From Wolfiporia cocos (Eukaryota; Basidiomycota; Agaricomycetes; Polyporales; Phaeolaceae): DNA of 64,000 nt. Below the pieces are notes generated by a model that was given only the letters and a program-made list of their open reading frames with translations, ran no database searches and was not told the origin of the DNA. The first letter of the stretch is position 1. Each line of letters begins with the position of its first letter. Both the position numbers and the translations under genes were made by a program. This document shows positions 46,883-58,283 of this stretch, piece after piece. Where the stretch lies: assembly GCA_029448655.1 (NCBI GenBank), contig JACCLO010000001.1, positions 3,348,001-3,412,000 on the forward strand, written 5' to 3'.

Positions 46883-48755
46883 AGTGGGCGGCATCTTGAC
46901 AACGTAACAAATCGGCATTTACATACCCTATCCACATCGATGTACACCTAATGACATGCCACAGCGCCAAGCTATGACTACGTATGCACCTCTCGGCCCT
47001 GCCCCTCGCTGTATGTCATACATACTTCCACCTATCAAAGTGATCAGACAATTGCATTTACATTATGGTCAAGCATCTCAGCGAACTTGTCGAGGGGGTA
47101 TGATCCGCTCTTTGGGTGTACTCGATCAGAATTCACTCACACCGTGATCCATGCTACATTCACTGCATTCTATGGTAATCCATGTTGCACTCAGTCATAC
47201 GGGCCATAGTTACTGTTGATGTGGCGGCTATATGATGATATCTCCAGTTTCATTATAATCTAACAGTCTAGTTCGACGCTCAATCTGTCACGCCACAATG
47301 GACATCGCTGATCATGTGCAGATACGCAGAGTGAGATAATAGAACTTCAGCAGCTACAGGACTTTATGGCAATCCCCACACCTGATCGGGCAATACCATT
47401 GACACTATATCAGATCAGTGCCCTCTGTCTAACCCAATATAAGCGCGATTGTGAGTAGCTGTTCGTGAATTGGCGTGGGGTTATCCCACCGCGTTTCCTC
47501 ACACGTTATCGCTTCTGACTATGGAGTAGCTTCATACGGCCTGGACTTCTGAATTGCTCACAGCAGCAACATATACGCTCACTTCATCAGCCGTTAGAAT
47601 GATGCTTAACATTATTCAGACTCCGAATCAACGGAATCATAGTGGTTAGTCTTTACTGGACCTAGAGTGAGTCTTAGGCACATCTAGGTGTATAAAGCGC
47701 CTGTACGAGGTGAATGTCAGAACCCGATGCCTGGATACTTTTGCGGATAAGTGTATGACGCATAGCAAGTCGCACTAATGAAGGTAGCGTGCCCTGAGCG
47801 GTTCCCCTATAGCAGAGATGACTGTACGCGGACCAATGACCCCGCATTGCCGCATGTTCGGACCCTTGGAGCTTCTTGTCTAGACAACGACTGACAGCGA
47901 CTGAAAGATGAAGGTACGTACCTTGCGCGATTCTATATGGACATCGTGATACAACTACCGCTCAATCAACACTAGCTCCTTGATGAGCAGCGCGCCGTGT
48001 GACCGGAGCATAGCGACCACGGCCGGCGAGGGATTCGCGCAATGTTCAACGCGACGTGCACCAGCGAGCAGCTTGCACCGACAGTCTGGCATCCGCAGCA
48101 GGATGCTCGCAGAACGCATCGACGGGGGTAGCAACGGGAGCAGCGGACGGCAACCGCGGTGCGCGACGCGCGCTGGCGGATGATATGCGAGCTCCACAGT
48201 CGCTTGCCGGGACGCGGTAGTCAGAAGATAGGTCTGCGAGTGACGGTCCAGCGCGATAGGCGTCGCGGGCCAGCTGACCGCGCGATGGCAAATGTGGACA
48301 CTCGCCTCGGGCTCGAAGCAGCCACCTGGCAGTTGGGTCTTGGCCTTGTCCGACATCATGGCGGACAATTTGCGGAAGAGAGACAGGCGTGAGATGCATC
48401 AGGGACTTAAGCACTCATCAGAGGAGGACCGAGCAGAACGTGCTGAAGCAATTTCGCGTAATCCGCGACGACCATTGTAACCTGGAGAACGGCCCCGGCA
48501 GCGAGCTCATACACTGGGATCGAGTGAGCATCTACTTTCGGGCGGAGCGTCGATACCCCTCGTCGGACTTACAAAACTCCTGTAACTCAGAAATTGTGGC
48601 GAAGAGATCCGATCTGGCGGTGACCGAGAAAGGTAAGCGTCACTTGTAGTCGATCGTGTGTGAGCTTGCTTAAATGCGGAATATCAACAGCGCGTTCTCT
48701 TCTCCCCATGACCTCGGTATAACCCCTCTCCCTCGCCAGACGCGCCCCGACAGCC
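46883..48755. other. Gene-poor interval between transcription factor and GT61 gene
   Basis: 1.9 kb. 46900-47950 is A+T-rich with stops in all frames. 47960-48400 is G+C-richer with overlapping open frames on both strands (up to 137 codons), resembling a decayed repeat or antisense-only coding bias. No RNA gene or transposon hallmark seen. Confidence 0.4.
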
Positions 48756-50537
48756 ATGGGTCTCGCTCGTACGCGCTCCCTCCGCGATGTCGTCCTCATC
48801 CTCCTCGGCGCGACCTCCATGCACCTTGCTTCCGTATTCATGGGCTTGCATGACCATAACGGATCCATCATCGTCAATACCCAGGTTAGTTCGCATTTCC
48901 TCGAAGACCTGAACAACACCGCCCTTGCGCCTCTCGATGTCGAGGAACCGGTCGAGCGCGAGGAGAGGACAGTGCAGAAGCCATTCGAGACGGAGAGCCC
49001 GCCCGTAGTCGACATTGCTTACGACTTCCCGGAGACAACCATCGTGTCGCACGCGCCCGGTTGGACAGTCTTCCGCAACCTGTACATGTCCAACGGGACG
49101 CTGTACATCGTCTCGTCGGAGCCTTCGTTCGCCTTCCCCGACATCAGATACATTACCTCCACGGGCCTCGCCGCCGAGAACACTCCAGAAAACATCGCCT
49201 CTCGCGAGCCGACGCGCGAGAACATGGACTTCCTGACGCCCGCGCAGGCGCGCTCGCGCTGGGGCGGCGCGGAGCGCACCACACAGCGCAACCGCATCTG
49301 GTCCGTGGAGGGCAACACGTTCCTCATCAACGAGCCCTCGCAGTTCCTCGACCACTACTACCACCTCTGCGCGGAGCTCATGCTCGGCGCGTGGTCCTTC
49401 TGGTCCGGGGCCTGGAACGCCGTCGTCGACCCCGCCTCGGCGGGGCGCACGACCGCGCCGCCCGTGCACCGAATGATCTTCGCGCACGCCGACGCGTATG
49501 GCTGGCGCGACCGCCCGGGCTTCAACGCGTACTTCCTTCGCGCCGCCTTCCCCTCGCTCACCGTCGAGGTCCAGCAGGACTGGGAGGACCGCATCCGCGC
49601 GACCGCGTCGGCGTCCGCGCCGCAGCGCGCGTGGCACTTCGACACCGTCATGCTCACGGACCGCTCCGCCGCGTTCCGCGGGGAGGCGTGCGGATCGCGC
49701 ACGCAGCGGATCGCCGCGGCGGCGTTTGAGCACGCCCAGCAGGCGCACACGCTCGCGCGCTGGTGGTGGGAGCCGGTCCGCCGGAGCGTGTTGCGCTTTG
49801 CTGGCGTGGACGAGCCGACGCTGGAGATTGGGGTCCGTGCGGAGGCGCGCGCGTCGGACGTGGAACTGGCGGGCGTCGCGGGCGGACTGCACAGGCCCCA
49901 ACCGATTGTGGTGACGTACATAAGCAGGCAGGGCGCGCGGCGCCACCTGATTGATGAGCATCACGAGGCGCTTGTCAGCGCGCTCACGGAGATGTGCGCC
50001 GCGCACAGGTGGGAGCTCAACATCGTGCAAGCCGAGCGCCTCACTAAGGAGGAGCAGCTGGCCCTGGCGGCGCGTACGACCGTGGGTTGCACCGTGCACG
50101 TCGTTCCTGAGCTCTAAGCTGATAGCTTTGTGTGTAGGTGTTGCTGGGTGTGCACGGTAATGGCCTGACGGTGCGCGGTCTTCGCTTCACCTTGTATTGA
50201 TCGTGTCCATGCTGAACACGCGCCCGACAGCACCTAATCATGATGCCTGTCACGCCGATCTCGACGGTCATCGAGATCTTCTACCCCGGTGGCTTCGCGC
50301 ACGATTACGAGTGGACGACGCACGCTCTCGGAATGCGGCACTTCGCCGTATGGAACGACACGTACGTTTGCTCTCACCTCGAATGCCACGCATGTCTGAC
50401 GGCTTGGCAGGTATCACACTGCCCCTGATACACCCCGGGTAGACTACCCCGAGGGGTTCCAGGGCACGCAGATTCCAGTCTACCCTCCTATCATTACCCA
50501 GATCATCCAGGACCGCATCGCAGGCCGTGAACCATGA
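48756..50537 (+). CDS. GT61-family (DUF563) glycosyltransferase
   Basis: Type II membrane topology: MGLARTRSLRDVVLILLGATS gives a signal anchor near the N-terminus. The catalytic region has FRNLYMSNGTLYIV, FLDHYYHLCAELMLGAWSFW (the conserved His-Tyr-His region of DUF563), IVVTYISRQGARR and LLGVHGNGLT, then STVIEIFYPGGFAHDYEW and DYPEGFQGTQIPVYPP near the end. GT61 members transfer xylose, GlcNAc or arabinose in the secretory pathway; the sugar cannot be told here. Exons 48756-50081, 50138-50170 and one from 50231 are clear. The last junction (about 50362 to 50454) is not resolved in phase and may include another tiny exon. Confidence 0.88.
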
Positions 50538-51330
50538 CACGCGCCCGAGGCTCCCCGCTCCTGAGCCCGACCCAACTGACGCCAAGCAAGGCCATCACCC
50601 CTTATCCCCATATGGCGCATGGACATCACTAGTCTACACGACCTCACACCGCTCATTGCCCTCCGCCCACCCTACCACACGCCCACCCACCCCAACACAC
50701 CTCGTACTCTACCAAATTCTTTCTAGCCACGGGAGTCGTTAGACCTGTTGTCTGTACAGTCGCTTGCTTGCTGCCTAATTTATCGTACGCACTTTTTCTT
50801 TGGCGAATTCGATCTGTGTTACATTTCCGCGCTGTTGGCCCCTGTAGCCTTGTTACGACCTGTGCAAGTGCGATCATATGTTACCCCTGTAACGTCTGAC
50901 ATGTTTGTTCTGTCTTTGGGCTTGTGGACTCCGCTGAACGAATTGTCTCCTTACGTAGGTCTCTGATGTCAAGTTACGATCGACTCGAAGAATGATGGAC
51001 TGGACTTGTCTCGCTAGATCCAGGTCACTTTGCAATATGATATGACGAGGTGAGTGCTCGTCTTGGCGCACAGGCATCACCGATGTATCACTGCAGCAAT
51101 CATTGCTGCTAATGCAAACACTCCCGCCCTCGTCTTTCGATCGCGCGCCATCGGCCGGATTACTTTCGTCTAGGTTGGTACAACGATCAAGACGATCTCG
51201 TACATCTGCACATTATAAGAGAGATAGTGGGTATGCACCGTCAAGGTGTAACACGACTCGCAAAGTTCGTAAGAAGGCTCGCAAAGTGTCCGGTGTCATG
51301 AGAAGGTGCACCACGTCCACGACTGGTCGC
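50538..51330. other. Convergent intergenic region
   Basis: 793 bp between two 3' ends. C-rich 'cccacccaccccaacacacc' type tract near 50687-50700. No exon supported. Confidence 0.4.
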
Positions 51331-53737
51331 TCAAATCCAGTTGTCGCGACCAGCCGGAGGCAGTCTGGCGCTCATGGAGAGGGTCGCCGCGCCCGCGCTG
51401 AAGGGGGGCTGATGGTCTGGAAACGTCGCGCTGCCGAGGAGCAGCGGGCGGGGCGGGGCCCCGCGCGTCTGCACGGAGCTCGGCGAGCGCTCCTCGTCCT
51501 CGGTGGTGTAGTGGCTATCGGTAGGGCTCGGCTCCTCGTGCTCGTGCGGCTGGGTGAGGCGCAGAGGGCCGACGCGCGTCAGCTCGGGATTGGGCTCCTC
51601 GACGGTGTAGTAGCTGCTGCCCGTGCTCTCCCGCGTGCTCTCGGACATGCTGCGCCGGGGGCTGGGCGCGGCAGGCGCCGACGGCGGGACGGGCACCTCC
51701 TTGGCGAGGGCGCTGCGGGGGGTGGCGGGCTGCACGGACAAGGGGGCTGTCTGGGGCTCGGGAACGGGGCTGGCCTGCGCGCTAGGCTGGTCGTACCGGG
51801 GCAACGCGGGGAGGTCCTTCGCGGTGTAGCTGAAGGTGCTGTCCCTCTGGCCCGCCCTGACCGCCCTTGCGCTGTCGAGCGCGACGCTCTCCATGCCCGA
51901 CGCGGGCTCGAGCCCGGGGGGCGTGCGCGGGTCCGCGAACGTACCGCCGGGCTGCATGTAGATGCGGTCCACGACGACGGACTGCACGCGGATGGTGACC
52001 TCGTGCTCGTCGCGCCCGTCGTCCGGGCTCTCCGCGCGCTTGAACATCCCATCCTCGAGGTGCACCTCGCGCGCATCACCCTCCTCCATGTCGAGCTTCT
52101 CCTCGCCTTTCTCCAGGTCGACGTCGGAGCTCTCGATCCGGAAGCTTGCGCCGCCATCGCCCGGCCGTGGGCCCCGGCGCTTCCTGATCTTCAGGCTGAC
52201 AGAGCGGGGGAGGACGCTGTGCTTGGGGAGCACGCGGCGAGTCACAGCGAAGAGCACAACGTCTACCAGACCTGACATGAGGAAGACAGAGTCGCTGCGG
52301 GCAGCGATGTTAGATGGCGGCGGGAGTGACATCGGCAGCAATCACCTGAAGGAGGTCGCAGCGTCGGGGACTGCGTGCCCGGACCACTCGATGAAGCGGC
52401 AGATCGCGATCGGCATAATGAGGATGGTGAATGCGATTGGGTAGCTACGAGACGAAGTGGTCAATCCCAGCCAGACTCAAGTGCTCAAGGACCTACATCA
52501 CCATCTGCTTTGCAATAGCGACGCTCTGGTCGTCCACGGACTTGAGAGATTGGCGACGGAGGTGGACCCCGGTCGTAGTGACATTCCCCCGTAGGTTCAG
52601 GTACACGAGAGTGTACAGGATGAAGCTGAACAAAGCAGAGAAGAAGAGCTAGTTTATGTTGTGAGTGACAGAGAATCAAATCAGCATACTCGTTCATATA
52701 CTCACCCACATGTAATCAAGGCTGAAATAGTATGAATAAATGAGTACCTTTAATTCCGGTCCAACATTGAATCGCAATGACGTACGACACACGCTCGTTC
52801 CCGTAGTTGTCCGAGATCCAGCACCAATATCCAGAGATCCCATCTGTGCAAAGCCACATTCAGCTGTGGTCGTTGAAAGTTGGGTGATATCCTTACAGAA
52901 TGGGCCATCAGCCTTACGGGACGCGGCCGGTCCGATCAAAACGATCAACCCCACAAGCCCCCACCCAATGGCGAACATAATGTAGAGCGAGCGCTTCGGC
53001 ATATTCCATCGCATGAACACCACCAGGAAAGTGTGAAACGCTATCAGCTGTGATTCGTCAGAACAATTGCTCAGCAGAGCATTGATCAGTGCAACGAACC
53101 AGCGACCTGTCGGGGCATCAGTGGACTGCAACAAGCTATGGTGCAAATTACTCACCAGATCCCCATAGATACATCCGCAGTCTGCTTGACAACACCTGTG
53201 GACAAGCTTGGCATGTGGGGGGCTAGTGGCGCAAACTGTAACGCGTACCTTGGAATGTACAGTAGTGGCCGTACGTGATGGCCATCCGCGACAGCCATCT
53301 AGTGTTCAGGATGGAACCAAATGCTAGTAAAATCATCAGACTCAGATTCATAATTTGGTCGGCGATGAACGCCAAACCTTGCAGGAGATCGCACAACAAG
53401 AGCGAAATGAAGTACGCAGCCATATGGCTACGAACGAAGAGGTGGGGATTCACAGACTTGCGCGTGTTCCAAGCAGACACCTGGATGAGAATTATTTTAA
53501 TAACTGACACATATTGCGAGGGATTGTCATACAGCCAGCACGACCAGGAGTCCTACCACTGCAACGCCAGAAAAGCACGACATAACGACCGATGCCTACG
53601 ATTCGGAAGTCAAGTGCCGTAGCAGAATCAAATCTGAGGATAAGACGTACAATAACCCCACGAGCATCACCTGCCGTATAAATAACCTTCTCGAACATAA
53701 ATTCAAGACCGCCGGGAAGCGCCTGGACTTCAGCCAT
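51331..53737 (-). CDS. Git3/cAMP-receptor-type G-protein-coupled receptor
   Basis: Reconstructed from about ten exons starting at 53737 (MAEVQALPGG). TM-like segments in order: SCFSGVAVVGLLVVLA; AAYFISLLLCDLLQAFGSI with WLSRMAITYGHYCTFQ; WSLLIAFHTFLVVFMRW; YIMFAIGWGLVGLIVLIGP with FYGISGYWCWISDNYGNER; LFFSALFSFILYTLVYL; IYPIAFTILIMPIAICRF; and DSVFLMSGLVDVVLFAV. The FYGISGYWCWI loop and the YPIAF segment are characteristic of the Git3/Dicty-CAR group of fungal nutrient receptors. A cytoplasmic tail of about 290 residues is Ser/Pro-rich and acidic. A 7-nt microexon (53106-53100) is needed to restore phase in TM3. It may sense a carbon source upstream of a G-alpha/PKA pathway; ligand unknown. 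Confidence 0.85.
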
Positions 53738-54385
53738 CCTGACCGCGTTCAATAATCACCAAATTACGAGCTGCTGCACGGGACTATCAAGCCGTAATGA
53801 AATTGAACCTGAAAACGCAGAAGGAGGGCCAGCCCCAGAACGAAGGAAAAAAGCGGGAGAGAAAGACGAAGGGTGGGTGGACAAGGGGCGCCGCGCGCGA
53901 TACCACATCGTCGACCGCTTTAGTAGACTCAGGGGAATGCGTCGCATCAATGCGCCTCTGATCCGACGGAGAGGTTTCAGACTCCATATGCCTGTGTTCC
54001 TGGTTGATATGTTTTGCTGCGCCGAGGTGGCTGTGATGATGGCCTGCCCTATATGGCAGTCAACTTGCCTGATATAGATAGTCAGACCCCGACAATTGAT
54101 GGACAAGCTCGAAACGCCTGGGGCAATCAGGTCTCCTTGCGCGACCGCGGCAGCACCGCTGCTAGTTTATTTATGTCCCACGGGTAGTATTGCCGTCGTT
54201 ACAGAGATAGGAGGCGGCACAAGCGCGGGTGTACGCGGGTGTACATACAATACAAGACCGGCTCGTTCGTAGGGTAGTCACGCGTCAGTGGCTGAAGCGG
54301 GATGTTTATAACACGACAGATAAGGCACCGTTCTGACATCCTTTGCGTCACACGTAACGCCTCTTTTCCTCGAGTCGCATCGTCC
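53738..54385. other. Intergenic region upstream of GPCR
   Basis: About 650 bp; only short open frames. No recognised element. Confidence 0.4.
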
Positions 54386-55816
54386 TTATTCGTCCGATTC
54401 GTCAATATCGTCCTCATAGACCAGTACACTCATACTGATGTTCATCTCTACATCTCTCGGGTCTCTCAGCGCGAATGGAGACGCAGCGCGTATCGCTAGT
54501 GGGATCTCATCTGGCCATCGCTGATCCTCGGCGCGCCGGAACTGCAGCAGCGAGCGATTGAGAACGGTTGTGGTCATTGACCAGATGAAACTGTAGGTTG
54601 CACAAGTCGATCAAGCGCTCTTCGGAGTGATGATAGAATGCAACTCACAACACTCCGATCATGGTGAACGAGGGCCGGCTTATGGACGCAAGCGCGACGT
54701 TGGCGCCCCGCAAACACGTCACAGCCTGATGAGGCGTTGCATGTCGTCACTGCCCGCCCGTACAATGACCAAATCTGCGACGTACCAGAAAATATCCAAT
54801 CCCGTCGCTCAGAAGCGCCTTCACGATGGGCGTCTCCGCTGCCGTCGGCCTGTCAAGAGCATTCAGGGAGGTAGACACTAGGACGACAGCCTCAAACACC
54901 ATCTGGCAAGCATACGGGTGAGTGCTGTCTCAGCATCCACAGGAGCTGTGTGGGCATACCGGCGACGCCCACACGGCCACAAGGAGGCGCGGCCTTTCGG
55001 TAGATGTACACATAACCGCGACGGGTGACCATGAGACATGTGCTGGAGAACCAATCAGATTCTCAGGGGTGCTACGAAGAGGGAATGATCTTGCACTCAC
55101 GTAATACGTCGATGAGCATCAGGACCATGTTTGTCAGTTGCGCAATCACGCTCACCACATATGTGCACGACATGACCATCAAAACGATCTGGTGTTCGCT
55201 ACTGAGACGCTGGCTCAACTGGAGCCTAGATATGCTGGAACGTACTGGACGATGATCCCATAGAATGACGACACGCAACAGAACCAGCAGGTTGCCGATG
55301 CCCACCGAGACCACAGCAACCATGCATACAACGAATATAAATTGCTTGCACCTGCACACCTGTCAGAGGGCCACAAGAGATCGTCGCAGCAGAACCTACC
55401 CCTATACGCCATAAGTCATCAGCGCATCCGAACATCATGAGCTCCGACATCCAGCACATACCGTATCCGTGAGCACGTTCCCGTTGAAGCCGCAGAACTC
55501 TGAGAAAGACGTACTCGATCAGTGAGACGCGCGCCAATACAGTGTGGACGACCGAATACCATATGCGATGGTAATGAGGATCCCGAGGACGAGATATCGA
55601 TTGAACAGAAACGCATACTTCGCAACAGATGGAGGCGCAGGCCACAAGAGGCTCACTTCCTCTGGAAACGTCAATATATGATCATAAAGTAGAAGCGTGA
55701 GGCCGGCGGCTATGTCGTGCCACATCCATCAGGTGCACCAATGTTATCCTGGAAGACGACCACTGACCTTCAAGCCACCTGGTCGCGTTGGCGTCCCAGA
55801 GCGCAGAAATATCCAT
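54386..55816 (-). CDS. DUF6533-family multi-pass membrane protein (second copy)
   Basis: Starts MDISALWDANATRWLE. The family signature follows: AAGLTLLLYDHILTFPEEV, LLWPAPPSVAKYAFLFNRYLV, YEFCGFNGNVLTDT, CKQFIFVVCMVAVVSVGI and NLLVLLRVVILWDHRP. Then come IVLMVMSCTYVVSVIAQL, MVFEAVVLVSTSLNALD, ASISRPSFTMIGVLFIWSMT and a roughly 60-residue acidic tail ending DDIDESDE. Several GT-AG introns, phase-consistent where checked. It is clearly a different subtype from the copy at 27187-28789 (longer WPAP loop, CGFNGN motif), so not a recent duplicate. Function unknown. Confidence 0.82.
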
Positions 55817-56865
55817 CGTAGACGAAGAGTTAGAGGGGAGGCCTGCCGCTGCTGCGTAGACACAGATTAGCACAGCAACCTAGCAGGGTAGTACTTGGGG
55901 CATGGTGGGTATCCGCGCCGCAAAGTGTGGCGCATATGAGCAAGCAGACTGATGTAGCGTCAGTTTTTCGATCTCTATGGAGATCAGAACCTAGCCATTG
56001 CGAGTTAGAAGCCCGAGGCAGTTCGCACTATGTGCTAGTGAACTCAATAGACGCGCAACAAATTGATCACTACATCCGAGACCAGATGGGGGGCACGCAT
56101 GATCGCGGTTAGTAGCCGTCTGTCGTGAGAGCTGCAAATCCTCTCCCCTCGACAGACGCGATCTGCCAAATATCCACTCATGACATGCGAAGCAGCCAGT
56201 CGATCGCGAGCGCATAGAAGAGGGGGTACTTACAATTCGACAGTATCCGCGACGTAGTAGACAAGATAGCGACGCAGCGTCGCGGCAGAGAGTAGCATGG
56301 GAAGGGTTAACCCAGTTGCACTGCAATGCTATATAGGTTCATCGATGCATCAGCATCGATGCATCAGCTACCCAATGACACCATGCGGGATATGGCTTGT
56401 CAGCCCGACACGTACCGTGATTGATGCGGGTGCGGCGTGTCATATTTGTGTATATGCTCCGTGACACCTGAATTGTATACGTATCGATCATATATACCAT
56501 TTACTAGGTGAGAACTTGTCAGTAGCAGGGTTTCAGGCAATGCTGATGCCAGTCGCAAAGCACGAAGGCATATTCCGCTGTACCCAGGAAGTCAGGACGT
56601 TACGGACCCACGAGGCCTTACCGGAAAATCGGTGGTCAATGGCAAAGTTACGATCGCATATTGGAATGACCAGGACATTCCATTCTGATACATTGTGGCA
56701 TACTAATCACAGAATGGAGCCTTGGCTATAACTCCGAGCAAACACCGTTCTTCGTTCATGAAATCTGTCAAGTCGTGTCCAAGCTGCATGCATCGTGTCT
56801 GGATCGTTCGCTTGCGCCCGGGAACTGTTGAACTGTCAAGGTTGTACCGCACCATTCTTGCCCAA
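55817..56865. other. Intergenic region with a 14-bp tandem duplication
   Basis: No gene seen in about 1 kb. A perfect 14-bp tandem repeat (ATCGATGCATCAGC twice) at 56341-56368 is the only structured feature noticed. Confidence 0.4.
56341..56368. repeat. 14-bp perfect tandem repeat, two copies
   Basis: ATCGATGCATCAGC repeated back to back, with internal palindromes ATCGAT and ATGCAT. Confidence 0.8.
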
Positions 56866-57956
56866 TCAGTGGTTGAGCAGAGGCGATCTCTCCTCGTCAA
56901 GCGAGATGCCTCTGCTGCCCCTGCGGAGCTTGAGAACTAGGCCGATCATAGCTTTACCGACCCAGACGACTGCGAGGATAGAGAAGGCGAGGGCACTCCA
57001 GTGCACGAACGGAGGAGAGCGCTGTTGAGCGAAGATCGCCCAGAGCGACCAGGCAATGGCAATGCTGGCCGGGAGGTCACCCTCAGGAGAGGAGAATGCG
57101 TACGCAGCAGCAGTAGCCTCGAGGAAGAAGCTAGAGAATGTGTTTCAGCCTGGGAGCTCTGTGGTATACTATGGAAACGTACAGAGCGAGGAAGACGAAA
57201 ACCTTTGTCCAGACCCCAGCACGCTCAACGGAGGCATTGACACCGAAAGCCTCGAAGGCAGTCAACACGACGAGAACGGTGGTCCAACCATGATAGAGAG
57301 AGAAAGGAAGGTGCACAAATATCTCGTCAGCAACACTCTGAGGCTCGTGATGCTTCTTGACGATGTAGTAGATGTGCTGAACGCGGATGATCAGCTGATC
57401 TCTTGGGCGGAACTGTAAGGAACGGATCTCACCGTCACAGTGGAGCTAACAAAGAGCGCAAAGACAAATGCTGCAGCGCGGCTACAGTTAGATTAGGTTT
57501 ACGAGGAGCGCAGGTGTTGAACCCACCGATGATGTAATGATGAGTTGCCCAGAGATTGACGTAGACAACGTTCAGGACCGCCAAGAGAGGGAGGCGCCAG
57601 GAGACAGCATCAATAATGGCCTTCTTGCCGTTGTCAAAGAACTGGTAAATGATGGTTCCCAGCAACAGCAGGTGGATCAGAGACCTGAGTTCAGAGACAC
57701 TTAGACATTGCTTCCATCCGGTCCTCGTGGTACGTACCATATGAAGAATGCCCAGGGTGCGGGTGTAATGTACGTGTTCTTGCCAGAGTAGTAGATATCG
57801 GTTGGTCCAGCGACCGTGTAGATGTTCGAACCCAGAAATAGGAAGTACACTAATACATTGATGATCTACGTCATGTCAGTTCCTGCTAGCGGCCCTGGCT
57901 GCTTCTCAGCTTACCTTTAAGAAGAGGCCATCCGTCCAAGAGCTGTTTGATGGCAT
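56866..57956 (-). CDS. Multi-pass membrane protein of unknown function (DUF1774-like)
   Basis: Starts [14 protein letters not shown] at 57956 and ends SPLLNH. TM-like segments in order: [107 protein letters not shown]; and [20 protein letters not shown]. The motifs [20 protein letters not shown] and NLWATHHYI are strongly conserved-looking. The pattern [14 protein letters not shown] recalls TspO-like and fungal DUF1774 proteins; I lean to the latter without proof. Introns are all GT-AG and phase-consistent, one of them 56 nt with an acceptor after an internal AG that must be skipped. The start is 327 bp from ATG5 on the other strand. Confidence 0.82.
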
Positions 57957-58283
57957 TTTCGCAGCAACAGGAGGTTGCGGGAGGAGATGAGGGCCAGGAA
58001 CAAGCACAAGTTCATCCGCAGTGTGTGCCTTTTGTACGACGCCGGCCGGAGCGATCACCACCACCAGCGCGCTACGACCTGACGTCACGCGCGCGTGACT
58101 GAATTTTGGTCTAATTTTGTGCTAACCGACCAATTCCGACAGCGGTGAGGCGGCTATTTAGCCGAAATCCTGGTGCGTTCCCAAACGGGAAAAATAGCCC
58201 GCGTTCCCAGTCTCCGCGAATCTGATCGGGCGCGCCGCGTGCCTCACGTGGGCGCTCTGTACGCCTCGTTGTCGCCCGCGACA
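57957..58283. promoter_or_regulatory. Divergent promoter, membrane protein and ATG5
   Basis: 327 bp between the start codons at 57956 (minus) and 58284 (plus). It contains a perfect CRE (58080-58087) overlapping a 16-bp perfect palindrome (58084-58099). Confidence 0.55.
58080..58099. promoter_or_regulatory. CRE (TGACGTCA) overlapping palindrome GTCACGCGCGCGTGAC
   Basis: TGACGTCA at 58080-58087 is the full ATF/CREB consensus. The overlapping 16-mer at 58084-58099 is its own reverse complement. The location midway in a divergent promoter suggests a bZIP-bound site; binding is inferred. Confidence 0.5.

Noticed and set aside
48684..50099. 471-codon minus-strand open frame opposite the GT61 gene
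   Set aside because: No domain, Arg/Gly/Val-rich shadow of the G+C-rich sense exon, which carries clear GT61 motifs.
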